A DNA stretch of 64,000 nt from Clostridiaceae bacterium (GTDB lineage Bacteria; Bacillota; Clostridia; Lachnospirales; Lachnospiraceae), in the NCBI GenBank assembly GCA_910575435.1, contig CAJTGI010000002.1, positions 248,001-312,000 of the forward strand, in the 5' to 3' direction. The notes under the pieces are model-generated. The model was not told the DNA's origin. It made no database searches and saw nothing but the letters and a program-made list of their open reading frames with translations. Within the stretch, counting starts at the first letter, position 1; every line of letters starts with the position of its first letter. The translations under genes were made by a program, and so were the position numbers. Below are positions 45,457 through 54,603 of the stretch, one piece after another.

Positions 45457-46212
45457 ATGAAAGATTGGAAAGAAGCAAAATATTGGCAGAGGAAGGGAAC
45501 TGGCAGAAGGGTTATCTTGGCCGGGCTGGCCTTGCTGATTGCAATGATGGGGTTGGTGGCTGGCATGATGAGGCCTGGCGGAAAATTATGGCATATGGTG
45601 TCGGCACAGGAAACCTATCGGACATGTAGGCTAGGGGCGGGGCAGTATTGCAGCCGGGCCAAGGAACCCCAAAAGATTAATTATTCCGAATTTCAAACAA
45701 TGTGTTTTGCCCGCGAGCCTGTTCGCAGTTACACCAGCGTTCTTTTTGAGCAGAGATTGAAATTCATAGTATATGGGGAGATAGAAAGAATCAAGAATTA
45801 CGTGATTGAGGGGGATTCTATGCGAGATGGGAAAAAGGTAAAGCCAGTGCCCTACTACTGCCATGTTATTACGGTTCGGGTGAAGCGGGGCATCTATGGC
45901 GGCCTTGACGAGAATCAGAGGGTGAACCTGCTTTGCAGGTGGAAATATGAGGAGAGGGATGACAGTAGCGAGAGGGATTGGGAATATCTGGATAAGGGGA
46001 AAGAAGCAATCTTTCTCGTGGAGGGGAATGCGGCGAGGATACAGGATCAGGAAAGAGGAGAGAGGATAGACATTCTGGGGAAGATTCCCCATGAGAGAGG
46101 GAGCCGAATCGTGGAATGCAAGAAGTTGGAAAATTTGGGAGGCATCGAAAGCAAAGAGGAAGCGGTTGCCTATTATTTGGAACATAACATCGTCACAAAG
46201 CCTGAGAAGTAG
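45457..46212 (+). CDS. Membrane-anchored hypothetical protein, intact member of a duplicated pair
   Basis: A 251-residue protein with a basic N-terminus and one membrane helix (about residues 19-38), followed by an extracellular domain with FIVYGEIERIKNYVIEGDSM and AIFLVEGNAARIQDQERGER. No known family. I place the start at 45457 (GGAG upstream) instead of the in-frame ATG at 45451. A decayed copy of it follows. It lies before an ECF sigma operon and could be in its regulon. Confidence 0.55.
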   Translation: MKDWKEAKYWQRKGTGRRVILAGLALLIAMMGLVAGMMRPGGKLWHMVSAQETYRTCRLGAGQYCSRAKEPQKINYSEFQTMCFAREPVRSYTSVLFEQRLKFIVYGEIERIKNYVIEGDSMRDGKKVKPVPYYCHVITVRVKRGIYGGLDENQRVNLLCRWKYEERDDSSERDWEYLDKGKEAIFLVEGNAARIQDQERGERIDILGKIPHERGSRIVECKKLENLGGIESKEEAVAYYLEHNIVTKPEK

Positions 46213-46259
46213 GTTGGCGGCACAGGTAGGGAATCGGTCTCGGGAAATGGGGGGTAGAA

Positions 46260-46567
46260 ATGAAGGATAGAATCAGAGGGTGGAAAAATGCTTTGAGGAT
46301 GGGAGGCATGGAACGCAGATGGGATGGGTTGACCTAGCTAGGCAGGAGGAGATTGCGGAGGGAGATCATGCGCTGTTCTTGGTGGAGGGAAATGCGGTGA
46401 AAATCCGAGACAGGGAGAAGGGCGAGACAATTGATATCCTGGGTCAGGTGTTTGGCCACCTGGGGGGCTTCGTGGTTGAGAGCAATGTGTATGAACATTT
46501 GGACCGCCTGGACAGCAGAAAGGAAATCGTTTCCTATTATAAGAAACATAATTTAATTAAGAACTAA
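46260..46567 (+). pseudogene. Decayed copy of the preceding gene
   Basis: An N-terminal piece (ATG 46260, MKDRIRGWKNALRMGGMERR) stops at 46337. A second frame (46280-46567) then carries HALFLVEGNAVKIRDREKGE, TIDILGQVFGHLGGFVVE and SYYKKHNLIKN, which match the C-terminal third of the gene before it. The membrane helix and the central domain are missing. A duplication followed by deletion and frameshift explains it. If the second frame is translated the product is a 95-residue fragment. Confidence 0.7.
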
Positions 46568-46756
46568 GATGATGCGCTGGAGGAGGACTAAGGAACTAAG
46601 ATGGATGTGCATTTTGTAGACCTTGCTTCCTGTTGCGAGAAAGGGGGATGTTGGAGTAGAATTGTAGAGGAGGCGAGGTGGCCATAGATTTGCATTTCGT
46701 GCATGGCCGTGGGGAAGATCTATGGGCGGAAATGATATGAATGGGAAGGATTGCTT

Positions 46757-47302
46757 GTGAAAAATAGAAAGAAGACGGATGCGTGGGAGGAAAGCGCAAG
46801 GAAGAAATTGGAGGAGATTTACCGAGTGCATGGTGCCTTGATGTTGCAGGTTGCCATGGGAATACTAAAGCAGACCCAGGATGCGGAGGATGCCTTGCAG
46901 AACAGCATTATTTCTATGGCAAGGCATATGGATGCAGTGGGAGATGTATCGGATTATAAGACGGTTTCCTATGTGTGCACGGTGGTAAAGCATGCCGCTA
47001 TAGATATTTATCGAAAGAGGAACAGGGGGCAGTTATCCTACGAGGAGTTGCTGGAGGGGCAGCAGGATCAGTGCGATGTGGAGGAATTGGTGTGCGGGGA
47101 AGAGGGGGTCGGGAGGATTGTGGAAGCCATCTCAAATTTGGAGGTGGTACACCAGGAGGTGCTTTCGCTATTTTATTTGAATGAACTGTCTCCCAGGGAA
47201 ATTGCTGACGTGCTTCAGAGGCCGTACAACACGGTCAAGTCGCAAATTCATCGGGGGAGAAAGATATTGCAGCAAAGTCTGCAGATGGGAGGTGTGATAT
47301 GA
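46757..47302 (+). CDS. ECF-type RNA polymerase sigma factor
   Basis: A 181-residue sigma-70 family factor with region 2 (GILKQTQDAEDALQNSIISM, then VVKHAAIDIYRKRNR) and region 4 (FYLNELSPREIADVLQRPYN, TVKSQIHRGRK). It lacks regions 1 and 3, as ECF factors do. GTG 46757 has AAGGA 6 nt upstream and is preferred to TTG 46751. The stop overlaps the start of the next gene by 4 bp (ATGA), the usual sign of a sigma/anti-sigma pair. Confidence 0.85.
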   Translation: MKNRKKTDAWEESARKKLEEIYRVHGALMLQVAMGILKQTQDAEDALQNSIISMARHMDAVGDVSDYKTVSYVCTVVKHAAIDIYRKRNRGQLSYEELLEGQQDQCDVEELVCGEEGVGRIVEAISNLEVVHQEVLSLFYLNELSPREIADVLQRPYNTVKSQIHRGRKILQQSLQMGGVI

Positions 47303-48555
47303 AAAAAATATTTTCAAAAAAGGAGAAGGCGATTCGCCAAGCATTTCAGATATACGATTCAGCGAAGGTTAAGTCGGCTGGAAGGCGTCAGGGAGAGGGA
47401 TTGGGATATTCTGAAGCACCTGGTGCCGAGATGGAACGTTATCTGGAAGGCTTTGAGGAGAGCAGGATGGAGGATCGGATTTGTCGCATGATAGAAAAGT
47501 TGCCTATTGAGAATCCCAAAAGAAAGGCGAGGAGGATATGGGTCTGCGGCGTGACGGCAGTTCTTCTCTGCGTGCTGGCAGGATGCGTGGTGCATTACGT
47601 GAAGCAAAAGCCTGTGCGGATGACCAGGGCGTTGCAGGAGGTATACAGGACTGCGGGAAAGCGTACGGAAGGACAGGGCAATTCCTTCGTCACCAGTCGG
47701 GGCGTCATGTATCAGTATTATTTCCTGACCCAGGATGAGGAGGATCTTCTGACCAAGAGCGGAATCAGTTATCAAAAGGCAGAAGAAATAATTGCAGACG
47801 ATTTTCAGGAGGGATTGCAGGCGTACTGCATTTCAGGAAGAAAGAGTCGGCAGTTTATTTTGCTCAGGGATTGCAATCAGCAGACTTGCCTGGGGAAATT
47901 TATCGGATATAAATATTGGCGTAGCCAGGCGACCATTCTTGATTCTGAAAGTACTGAAAAAATGTATGGCATGGGAGATATCCTGGAAAAGGTGATGGGC
48001 ATAAGTTCCTCTGAGGACATTCGTTCCGTCACGCTGGAGCGAAGTCAGGCGGTCAGTAAAGAGGAGCCGGACAAAATGGTAGCTATGTGGACGGGAAAAG
48101 AGGATCTCAAGTGGATGTACGATTTCTTTGCAGGGCAGAGCCTGATTTGGTCTCCTGCCCCCGAGGGCAGAGAAACGGGAGAGACGGCAGAGGAGAGGAA
48201 GAAGTATATGGAAGAGGGGATGGCGGTAACTTCTGGAAAGAATTTGCGCCATTGGAAATCCCAGGTTCTAAAACAGATTCCGGAACAGGCATTTTATTTG
48301 GAAATAGAGAATCAGAACCGGGAACTGCTGGTCTTGGGGCTTTTGCTGGAAGGCGACCGGGCAGAACTGTGGCTGGAGCCTCTGGCGGAATGGAGCAACA
48401 TGCCATTATTATCGGGGGAAGCCGGACAATATTCTGGAATAACGCAAGAATTGTCCCAAGCAGACGTGAGGAATGGAGTGATTTGCCTTTCCGAAGAGGA
48501 GCAGAGGTCATTGTCGGATGCCTTGAAAAAGGTGCTGGATGATTCCGCAGATTAA
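47299..48555 (+). CDS. Membrane protein, probable anti-sigma factor of the ECF sigma
   Basis: A 418-residue protein: a cytoplasmic N-terminal part (1-77), one membrane helix (about 78-98, ending in a lipobox-like AGC), and a large extracellular domain of unknown fold. Translational coupling with the sigma gene and the topology suggest an anti-sigma factor that senses the envelope; no zinc-binding HxxxCxxC motif is present, so this rests on context. A hairpin follows 4 bp after the stop. Confidence 0.65.
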   Translation: MKKIFSKKEKAIRQAFQIYDSAKVKSAGRRQGEGLGYSEAPGAEMERYLEGFEESRMEDRICRMIEKLPIENPKRKARRIWVCGVTAVLLCVLAGCVVHYVKQKPVRMTRALQEVYRTAGKRTEGQGNSFVTSRGVMYQYYFLTQDEEDLLTKSGISYQKAEEIIADDFQEGLQAYCISGRKSRQFILLRDCNQQTCLGKFIGYKYWRSQATILDSESTEKMYGMGDILEKVMGISSSEDIRSVTLERSQAVSKEEPDKMVAMWTGKEDLKWMYDFFAGQSLIWSPAPEGRETGETAEERKKYMEEGMAVTSGKNLRHWKSQVLKQIPEQAFYLEIENQNRELLVLGLLLEGDRAELWLEPLAEWSNMPLLSGEAGQYSGITQELSQADVRNGVICLSEEEQRSLSDALKKVLDDSAD

Positions 48556-48559
48556 AAAA

Positions 48560-48612
48560 GGTGCGAAGCTTTGCAAAGCACGAAAATGCCTCGCCATGCA
48601 AAGCTTCGCACC
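48560..48612. repeat. Perfect 16-bp inverted repeat after the anti-sigma gene
   Basis: GGTGCGAAGCTTTGCA (48560-48575) and TGCAAAGCTTCGCACC (48597-48612) with a 21-nt loop. The T-run lies on the minus-strand side (AAAAAA at 48554-48559), so it can end transcription from the right; on the plus strand it may protect the mRNA end. Confidence 0.75.
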
Positions 48613-48615
48613 TAA

Positions 48616-48692
48616 GAAGAACGGTGCTAGACATCCAGTGGATGTCTGTTAAGCACGGACCGAAGCGGAGCGTAGAAAAAACAGCGTTCTTC
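48616..48692 (+). mobile_element. Stand-alone copy of the internal module of family A elements
   Basis: Bounded by GAAGAACG (48616-48623) and CGTTCTTC (48685-48692). Inside is GTGCTAGACATCCAGTGGAT, then GTCTGTTAAGCACGGACCGA and AGCGGAGCGTAGA, almost identical to the interior of copy 3 at 26441-26493. The module therefore occurs both nested in family A and alone with different ends. Confidence 0.75.
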
Positions 48693-49002
48693 ACATTGAA
48701 AATACAAAGAAGTTTCCTATGCCTTAAAAAAGGAGTGGCTACTGATAGAGGGAGCTATCAGTAGCCAAAATGAAAAAAATGAAAAAGAATCTATCTCAAA
48801 CATAAACTCGTAAGCGTTTTTATAGATAAAGAAATAATTAATGTTTTATCTTTATCTTATAAACATATTATACCCATAATTTGTGAATGGAATTTGTACT
48901 AATTATAAAGTATTTATAAACTTCGGGAAGATATCATAAACTTTCCCTGTCGAGAACTGTCAGTTTACAAAAAGACAGTTTTTTCGCCATGTTAGCCAGT
49001 GG
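48693..49002. other. AT-rich intergenic region with one perfect hairpin
   Basis: GGCTACTGATA (48737-48747) pairs with TATCAGTAGCC (48756-48766), and AACTGTC...GACAGTT followed by TTTTT lies near 48955-48985. These are probably terminators between the convergent anti-sigma and amidase/lectin genes. No gene seen. Confidence 0.5.
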
Positions 49003-50550
49003 CTATTTTTTCTTTATGTAAAAAACTTTGTCAATTAGTATTTTTTCCTGCTTGGTGGCATCTACTGCATGAATGCGGAAACGATAAGTTCCTTTTTTCA
49101 ATTTTCCAAAGCGAATCTTTCCGCTCAGTTTTTTGACGGAGTAACTTTTCGCCTTTGGAGCCGCGCTGGCTGAAACAACTGTTTTCCCCCTTTTGCTCAG
49201 GATGGAGACGGTCACCTTCTGAATTTTATAATTGGAGGAGACAGTTCCAGAGAAGGTGAAAGCGGATTTCTTTTTCAGGTTGCTGGGAGCCACGCAGTGA
49301 TCCAACGTCAGCATGGAGCGGGAAGTTTTTTTGAATTTCCATAACTGGCCCGCCCGTTCTGCCGTGTTGCTCGTATAGGCAGCATTTCCTACTTGGCATG
49401 TCTGTCCGATAGACAGATGCCTGGCAGTTTTTGCGTTGGTGATGCGCATGCCTCCAGAATTTAGATAGGTAATTCGCCATAGTTCCAAGGAATTTCCCTG
49501 AGCTTTCTTCTGGGTGGGCGTTCCGTTTGCATGTATTTTCCCTATTGCATCTTCTTCTGTCAGGGCTTGTCCGGAATGCAGGAGAGACAGGGTGTAGTAG
49601 CCGTTTCCCTTATAGGTGACAGAGAATTTTCTGTTGTATTCAGAATTGCTGTTTATCAATTGGAGGGTGGCATTTTCTTGGAGATTGTTGTTCGGCACGC
49701 CTAGCACCTTGTTTTTAGACGTGGGGACGTGAATATAATAAATGCCATTCTCAACCACCTTCTTTGTGTCGATAAACTTAGATAGAACATCGCTGTTTTT
49801 ATAATTGCCAAACATAGCGATTGCCTGTACCTTGGTGTTTTTCTTGACGATGAAGGGCTTTGTATATTTTGTGGCGTTTAGCGTGGGAGTTTTTCCATCA
49901 GTGGTATAGTAAATGTCGGCTCCCTCTGTGGGGCAGGAGAGGGAAATTCTCTTGCCGCCAATGATTGTAGTCTGGGTGAGAGTTGGGGTCTCCGTCTTGC
50001 TCTCCATGGAAATGACGCAAGTCTTATATCCCAGCGTCCAGTAGGAGAAATGATAGTGGGGATCGTTATATGCATTGATGCGAGGCTTGCCTGCCCGGGT
50101 CTTGTCCACGCAGATGGCACAGTGGCCCCAGCCGCCGTTAGTCCAGTAAAAAATGATATCGCCAGGCTTTACTTGAGATGCCTTGGGAGAATAAATCACT
50201 TTATACCCGCTTTTCTTCAGATAGGAAAATAGCATGTTGGATACTCTCCATGTCAGGGAAGTTTTCTTCTTGCTCTTCCAGTACCAGGTACTGTCCATAG
50301 GAAGCCCTCCCTCTTTCAGGCATTGGGACACATACCCGGCACACAGGTCTTTGCCGTATTTTTTGCTGTAGCGCACTTTATAGGATTTCCCCTTCTTTTT
50401 GAAGCAGGAATTGGCATAGTCAATCGCTTTGTCTGCCGAATAAGGGTCTCCCGGTTTGGCAGCGGCACGTTTTCCAGAAAGCGGGATGCAAATGCAAAGC
50501 ATGGACAGAATTAGTCCGCCTAATGGAAGTAACTTTCTCATCTTTTTCAT
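49003..50550 (-). CDS. Secreted amidase-like protein with chitobiase-type and ricin-type modules
   Basis: A 515-residue exported protein with a signal peptide (about 1-30). The catalytic-looking N-terminal domain (about 35-185) matches the putative amidase (Amidase_6) type: a Cys in KDLCAGYVSQCLKEGG, and VKPGDIIFYWTNGGWGHCAI with its His. A CHB_HEX-like module follows (YYTTDGKTPTLNATKY), then a ricin-like beta-trefoil (about 270-410) and a beta-rich C-terminal domain. A wall-associated hydrolase binding sugars is likely. Start 50550 has AAAGG upstream. Confidence 0.78.
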   Translation of the reverse strand: MKKMRKLLPLGGLILSMLCICIPLSGKRAAAKPGDPYSADKAIDYANSCFKKKGKSYKVRYSKKYGKDLCAGYVSQCLKEGGLPMDSTWYWKSKKKTSLTWRVSNMLFSYLKKSGYKVIYSPKASQVKPGDIIFYWTNGGWGHCAICVDKTRAGKPRINAYNDPHYHFSYWTLGYKTCVISMESKTETPTLTQTTIIGGKRISLSCPTEGADIYYTTDGKTPTLNATKYTKPFIVKKNTKVQAIAMFGNYKNSDVLSKFIDTKKVVENGIYYIHVPTSKNKVLGVPNNNLQENATLQLINSNSEYNRKFSVTYKGNGYYTLSLLHSGQALTEEDAIGKIHANGTPTQKKAQGNSLELWRITYLNSGGMRITNAKTARHLSIGQTCQVGNAAYTSNTAERAGQLWKFKKTSRSMLTLDHCVAPSNLKKKSAFTFSGTVSSNYKIQKVTVSILSKRGKTVVSASAAPKAKSYSVKKLSGKIRFGKLKKGTYRFRIHAVDATKQEKILIDKVFYIKKK

Positions 50551-50664
50551 ATCATCGTACCTTTCCGCTAGAACAATCTCTATACTTAACGCTAAATCGT
50601 GTCTTTGTGGGCGCGACAATCCGACTATCAGAAAAGCCCTTCATTCCCACATATTATCACGCAA

Positions 50665-50728
50665 TAAAAGGCTGCGGATGAAATTTGAACTGCCATTTGC
50701 AAGTTGCTATTCATCATACAGCCTTTTC
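50665..50728. repeat. Long imperfect palindrome between the amidase and prs genes
   Basis: AAAAGGCTG...GATGAA on the left pairs with TTCATC...CAGCCTTTT on the right. The right arm contains GTTGCTATTCATC, similar to the family A end, so it may be a remnant. It also sits where a prs terminator would be expected. Confidence 0.5.
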
Positions 50729-50744
50729 ATATTACCATATTTTT

Positions 50745-51917
50745 CTAAATTTGACCATATTTCCTTAAGATTTCATGGATGCGTTCTGCCGGATTCAGGA
50801 GTTCGCTGATGGACTGGTCGTGGTTCAAGGTGTCGATCAGTAGGGCGATATATTTGCTCATATCCACGCTGACATAGTAATCGCGGCTTAAAACTTCCTC
50901 GGGCTGATATACCAGATTGGTGGTCATGACTTTGTCAATCAGTCCGGCTTCGTGGGCGGCATCAAATTTCTCCATGCCGTTGGTAAAGAGGCCGAAGGTT
51001 GCTGCAACGAAAATGCGCCGAGCCTTTCTTCGCTTCAATTCCGTTGCCACATCAATCATGCTCTCGCCGGAGGAAATCATGTCGTCAATGATGATGACAT
51101 CCTTTCCATCCAAATCAGAGCCTAGAAATTCATGGGCGATAATCGGGTTTCTTCCGTCCACGATTCTGCTGTAATCTCTCCTCTTATAGAACATGCCAAT
51201 ATCAATGCCCAGCACATTGGCATAATATACGGCTCTGCCCATGGCGCCCTCGTCCGGGCTGATAACCATCATATGCTGCGCGTCAACCTTTAAATCCTCC
51301 ACATGGTTCAGCAGCGCCTTGATAAATTGATATGCAGGCTGCACTGTCTCAAAGCTTTTTAACGGAATGGCATTCTGCACTCGGGGATCATGGGCATCAA
51401 ATGTGATGATGCTCTCCACGCCCATTTGAGTGAGTTCCTGGAGAGCCAGGGCGCAATCCAATGATTCCCTGGCACTTCTCCGATGCTGGCGGCTCTCGTA
51501 TAAGAATGGCATAATCACAGTAATCCGACGGGCCTTTCCTCCTACTGCCGCAATAATTCTCTTCAAGTCCTGGTAGTGGTCATCAGGGGACATATGGTTC
51601 GTCTGGCCGCATACGGTGTAGGTCAGGCTGTAATTGCAGACATCTACCAGCAGATAGATATCGTCTCCCCGAACCGATTCGTGGATGATTCCCTTGGCCT
51701 CTCCAGAGCCAAAGCGAGGGCATGCGGAAGTTATGATGAAAGAATCTCTGTTGTATCCTGCGAAGGAGGAAGCGGTGGTTTGCTTGCGCGCACGCTCCTT
51801 TCTCCACTCTACAATGTAATCATTCACCCTGTTGCCCATATCCCGGCTGCTCTCTAGTGCCAGAATGCCAAGAGTGCCGTAGGGAATGGTTTCTGCTAAT
51901 TTGTCATGTCGTTTCAT
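50745..51917 (-). CDS. prs: Ribose-phosphate pyrophosphokinase
   Basis: Makes PRPP from ribose 5-phosphate and ATP for nucleotide, His and Trp synthesis. At 390 residues it is longer than the common 315-residue enzyme, mostly at the N-terminus (about 65 extra residues), a form seen in Clostridia. The active-site signatures are present: MPFLYESRQHRRSARE, FDAHDPRVQNAIPL and the PRPP loop DVIIIDDMISSGESM. Start 51917 has GGAGG 5 nt upstream. Downstream of the dnaC-like gene on the same strand. Confidence 0.9.
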   Translation of the reverse strand: MKRHDKLAETIPYGTLGILALESSRDMGNRVNDYIVEWRKERARKQTTASSFAGYNRDSFIITSACPRFGSGEAKGIIHESVRGDDIYLLVDVCNYSLTYTVCGQTNHMSPDDHYQDLKRIIAAVGGKARRITVIMPFLYESRQHRRSARESLDCALALQELTQMGVESIITFDAHDPRVQNAIPLKSFETVQPAYQFIKALLNHVEDLKVDAQHMMVISPDEGAMGRAVYYANVLGIDIGMFYKRRDYSRIVDGRNPIIAHEFLGSDLDGKDVIIIDDMISSGESMIDVATELKRRKARRIFVAATFGLFTNGMEKFDAAHEAGLIDKVMTTNLVYQPEEVLSRDYYVSVDMSKYIALLIDTLNHDQSISELLNPAERIHEILRKYGQI

Positions 51918-51969
51918 AATGTCCTCCATGTGGTTGCAAATAGTCGTGTGCTTGTTGCCTGTCTCCTGC

Positions 51970-52974
51970 TTATGTTGCCTTTTTGATTACTTTCTGGATG
52001 CGTATATCTTCCCCTACGATTTGCTTGAAATCATAGTACCCGATAAAGCGGGACAGAATGCGCTCGCTATATCGTTCCTGAATATCTGAGAAGGAAAGAT
52101 TGGTGGAAATAATGGTGGAATGGTGATTGATCCGCCTTTCCTCGATGATGTAATAAAGTTGTGATGAAGTGAAGGCATTGGATAACTCTGTCCCCAAATC
52201 ATCAATGATTAGCAAATCGCTGGCCAGAATATAGGAAATCTGCTCATTTGTCTCAGTAAAATCCTGCTTCTGAAACTTGTTTTTCTCTAAAATATCAAAA
52301 AGTTGCAGAGAAGTCAAGTAAACCACCGTGTGGGAAGTGTCTAATAATTCCTTCGCGATGCAGTGGGTAAGGAATGTCTTTCCCACGCCGGTCGGTCCAT
52401 AAAATAATAGGTTTTCCTGGGTCTCATCAAAATGCCGTACATAATCCAGGCAAATTTTCTTGACCCGCCTGATGTTTTCCCTGGGCGTCAGGGAGAGGTT
52501 GTCATCAACGGATTCATCATCATAATATTCCTCCTGGAACTGGTTAAAGTTTTCCGTTTCCAGAATATTATTCAGATTAGAATTTTCGTATAATATGGTC
52601 AATTTAGCCTGGGTGAGGCAATGGCAGGGGGTGCCATCGATATATCCAGTGTCCTTGCAGTCCCTGCACTGGTAGATGGGGTCCAGATAATTTGCAGGAT
52701 AGTTGTTTTCCCGTAGGATTTCTGCCTTTCTGGCCACCAGGGCGGCATGTCTGCTTGCGTACTCTTTCGCCTCTGATTTGGCCTGATCTGGCTTCAGCAA
52801 CTCTAAGCGGGCCTGGCTTATTGAAAGCTCCACCAGTTTGTCGTGGATTTTTTTCAATTCGGGAAATCTGCGGTATAACTCCTCATATCGGTCATCTAGT
52901 TTCCGCTGGTTTCTAGTTCTGGTCTGGTCGTATTGGAACATAATGTCCCGGTATTGTGTGCTTGATATACCCAT
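51970..52974 (-). CDS. DnaI/DnaC-type helicase loader ATPase
   Basis: A 334-residue AAA+ protein. An N-terminal zinc-binding segment CRDCKDTGYIDGTPCHC (near residues 100-116) precedes the ATPase with Walker A FYGPTGVGKTFL, Walker B LLIIDDLGTEL, and sensor region STNLSFSDIQERYSERILSR. This is the layout of Bacillus DnaI, which loads the DnaB-type helicase with the help of DnaD and DnaB. It lies 96 bp downstream of the dnaD-like gene. Start 52974 has GGAG upstream. Confidence 0.9.
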   Translation of the reverse strand: MGISSTQYRDIMFQYDQTRTRNQRKLDDRYEELYRRFPELKKIHDKLVELSISQARLELLKPDQAKSEAKEYASRHAALVARKAEILRENNYPANYLDPIYQCRDCKDTGYIDGTPCHCLTQAKLTILYENSNLNNILETENFNQFQEEYYDDESVDDNLSLTPRENIRRVKKICLDYVRHFDETQENLLFYGPTGVGKTFLTHCIAKELLDTSHTVVYLTSLQLFDILEKNKFQKQDFTETNEQISYILASDLLIIDDLGTELSNAFTSSQLYYIIEERRINHHSTIISTNLSFSDIQERYSERILSRFIGYYDFKQIVGEDIRIQKVIKKAT

Positions 52975-53070
52975 GTAAAATCTCCATTTCTTGATTTTGA
53001 GGACTCTTGAAAACCAAATCCTTAGGAAACTTCTCGCCTTTGATAATTTATTTAGCAAATTGCGCCTTTT

Positions 53071-54237
53071 TTACTCTGATAATAACAGTCGCTCCAGTTG
53101 GTTCATCTTTTCCTCTGGCATATTTCGCTGTGGAAAGTCTTGGAACTGATTTTTCTTTGGGGAAGGAGCGTGTCGGTAGTGGCTGGTGGGAGCGGCGTTA
53201 GTTTTGGATGCCATCTTTTCTGCATGCTGCTCATCGCATTTTGCCACATCCTGCAGTGATCTTACATGTTCTTTGTGCCAGTTCTTTAGGATGCCGTCAA
53301 TGTATTTGAAATCTGGCCGCTGTATGGCCAGAAGGGTACGGTCGCATGCTTCCAGAATGACAGACAAATCCAGTTTCCACTCATCGTGCCAGCGTTTTAC
53401 ATACTGGCATTCGACGCTTGCCAGCGTCCGATTCAGCCCCAGGGCTTTTGAGATGGCGGTGTGGACGCTGCTGTAGTCGGTGGAGAACTTCTGGGCCTGT
53501 TCCGGGGTGGTGACATGATTTTCTGCCCAGGATAACGCTACGGCCTGAATATACTTTACATTGCTCTTTCCCAAGGAAATGCAGTAATCGTACAGATGCA
53601 GAATCAAGTCCTTGGAAAAGTGCAGCGTATCAAAAAGGTAGATCAGCAATTGTACTTCCACTGGCTTGACGGGACGATTAAGAAAGGTTTCCACGATTTG
53701 GCAGATCCAGGTAAAATCATTGTTGTCCGCCATTGCGCTGCTCTGCTCCGAGGTAACGGCGAAATCGGGCAGAGGGGATTGTGTCTGGGACAAGTCTGAA
53801 AGGTGGGGCCTGACATTAGCGTCCTGCCGGCAGAGGGCAGCCGTCTGTGCCTGGGCGTTCCCGGCCTGTGCCGTAGGAGATGATAAGTTTTCAGGCGTTT
53901 TTGCCACGGATCGCACCTCGGAAGAGGCTGGTGCCTCGTCCGGGTCTAAAAATTCTATGCCAACGATATATTTTTTGCTCTCATGCCATGTAATGCGGAG
54001 AAGATTTTTCTTCTCCCAGTGCTGCAATGCGCGGATAATGTCGTTTTCCGTGTTTTCCATTAGGTCTGCCAGGGATGAGATGGAAAAACCCAGCTGGCTT
54101 GACTGGATGCACATGGAAAGATATAGATATACTTTTACATAACTGCCATTGGCATCCAGCATATATTTTTGGATAAAGGAATTGCGGATAGATGTTGCTG
54201 CTGGAATTTTGTTTGAGCACATCAATATCTGATCCAT
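53071..54237 (-). CDS. DnaD-domain primosome protein
   Basis: A 388-residue replication-initiation protein. The N-terminal part (about 1-115) is a winged-helix DnaD-N-like domain (LSMCIQSSQLGFSISSLADL), the centre is a polar linker, and two DDBH2/DnaD-C-type helical domains follow (about 175-245 and 265-335, the second with the YxxI-like KYIDGILKNWHKEHVRSLQD motif). The last segment is basic. With the DnaI-like ATPase downstream it forms the helicase-loading set. Its promoter region holds a cluster of DnaA boxes. Confidence 0.9.
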   Translation of the reverse strand: MDQILMCSNKIPAATSIRNSFIQKYMLDANGSYVKVYLYLSMCIQSSQLGFSISSLADLMENTENDIIRALQHWEKKNLLRITWHESKKYIVGIEFLDPDEAPASSEVRSVAKTPENLSSPTAQAGNAQAQTAALCRQDANVRPHLSDLSQTQSPLPDFAVTSEQSSAMADNNDFTWICQIVETFLNRPVKPVEVQLLIYLFDTLHFSKDLILHLYDYCISLGKSNVKYIQAVALSWAENHVTTPEQAQKFSTDYSSVHTAISKALGLNRTLASVECQYVKRWHDEWKLDLSVILEACDRTLLAIQRPDFKYIDGILKNWHKEHVRSLQDVAKCDEQHAEKMASKTNAAPTSHYRHAPSPKKNQFQDFPQRNMPEEKMNQLERLLLSE

Positions 54238-54357
54238 GGTTTGTCCCTCCTTTGCATGGGCCGTATTTTTCTATGATTTAATAGTGAACAGTATTGTATC
54301 ATAGTTTTCCTTTGTTGGAAATACCTGCCAGGCTGGGGAAAAATATATGAAAGTGTT

Positions 54358-54603
54358 TGTGGATAATGTGGATAATCTTTTTAAGGCTTGATATCACGGA
54401 ACTTTCGACGATTTTATGGCAAAAAGTTATCCACAATATTTGGGAATGGTTCGCTCCGCAAACAATGTGGATAATGTGAATAATTATTTTGAAATGAGTT
54501 CTTCGCCGATGGCTACTACATTTCCTGCCCCCATAGTTATTAACAAATCGCCGTCAACACAATTTTTTAATAAAAATTTTTCCACGTCCTCAAATGTGGA
54601 TAA
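54358..54603. promoter_or_regulatory. DnaA-box cluster between dnaD and murC
   Basis: Five perfect 9-mers TTATCCACA (or complement TGTGGATAA) lie at 54358-54366, 54367-54375, 54427-54435, 54466-54474 and 54595-54603, and a one-mismatch box TGTGAATAA at 54475-54483. The first two and the fourth/sixth abut directly in tandem, giving two box pairs 108 bp apart, with the inverted single box between. The last box is inside the murC end. DnaA binding here would regulate the dnaD operon or titrate DnaA. No AT-rich unwinding element with dnaA/dnaN is near, so I do not call it oriC. Confidence 0.8.

Noticed and set aside
54358-54603. Chromosomal replication origin at the DnaA-box cluster
   Set aside because: No dnaA, dnaN, recF or rpmH nearby and no obvious AT-rich unwinding region; regulation or titration is a safer reading.
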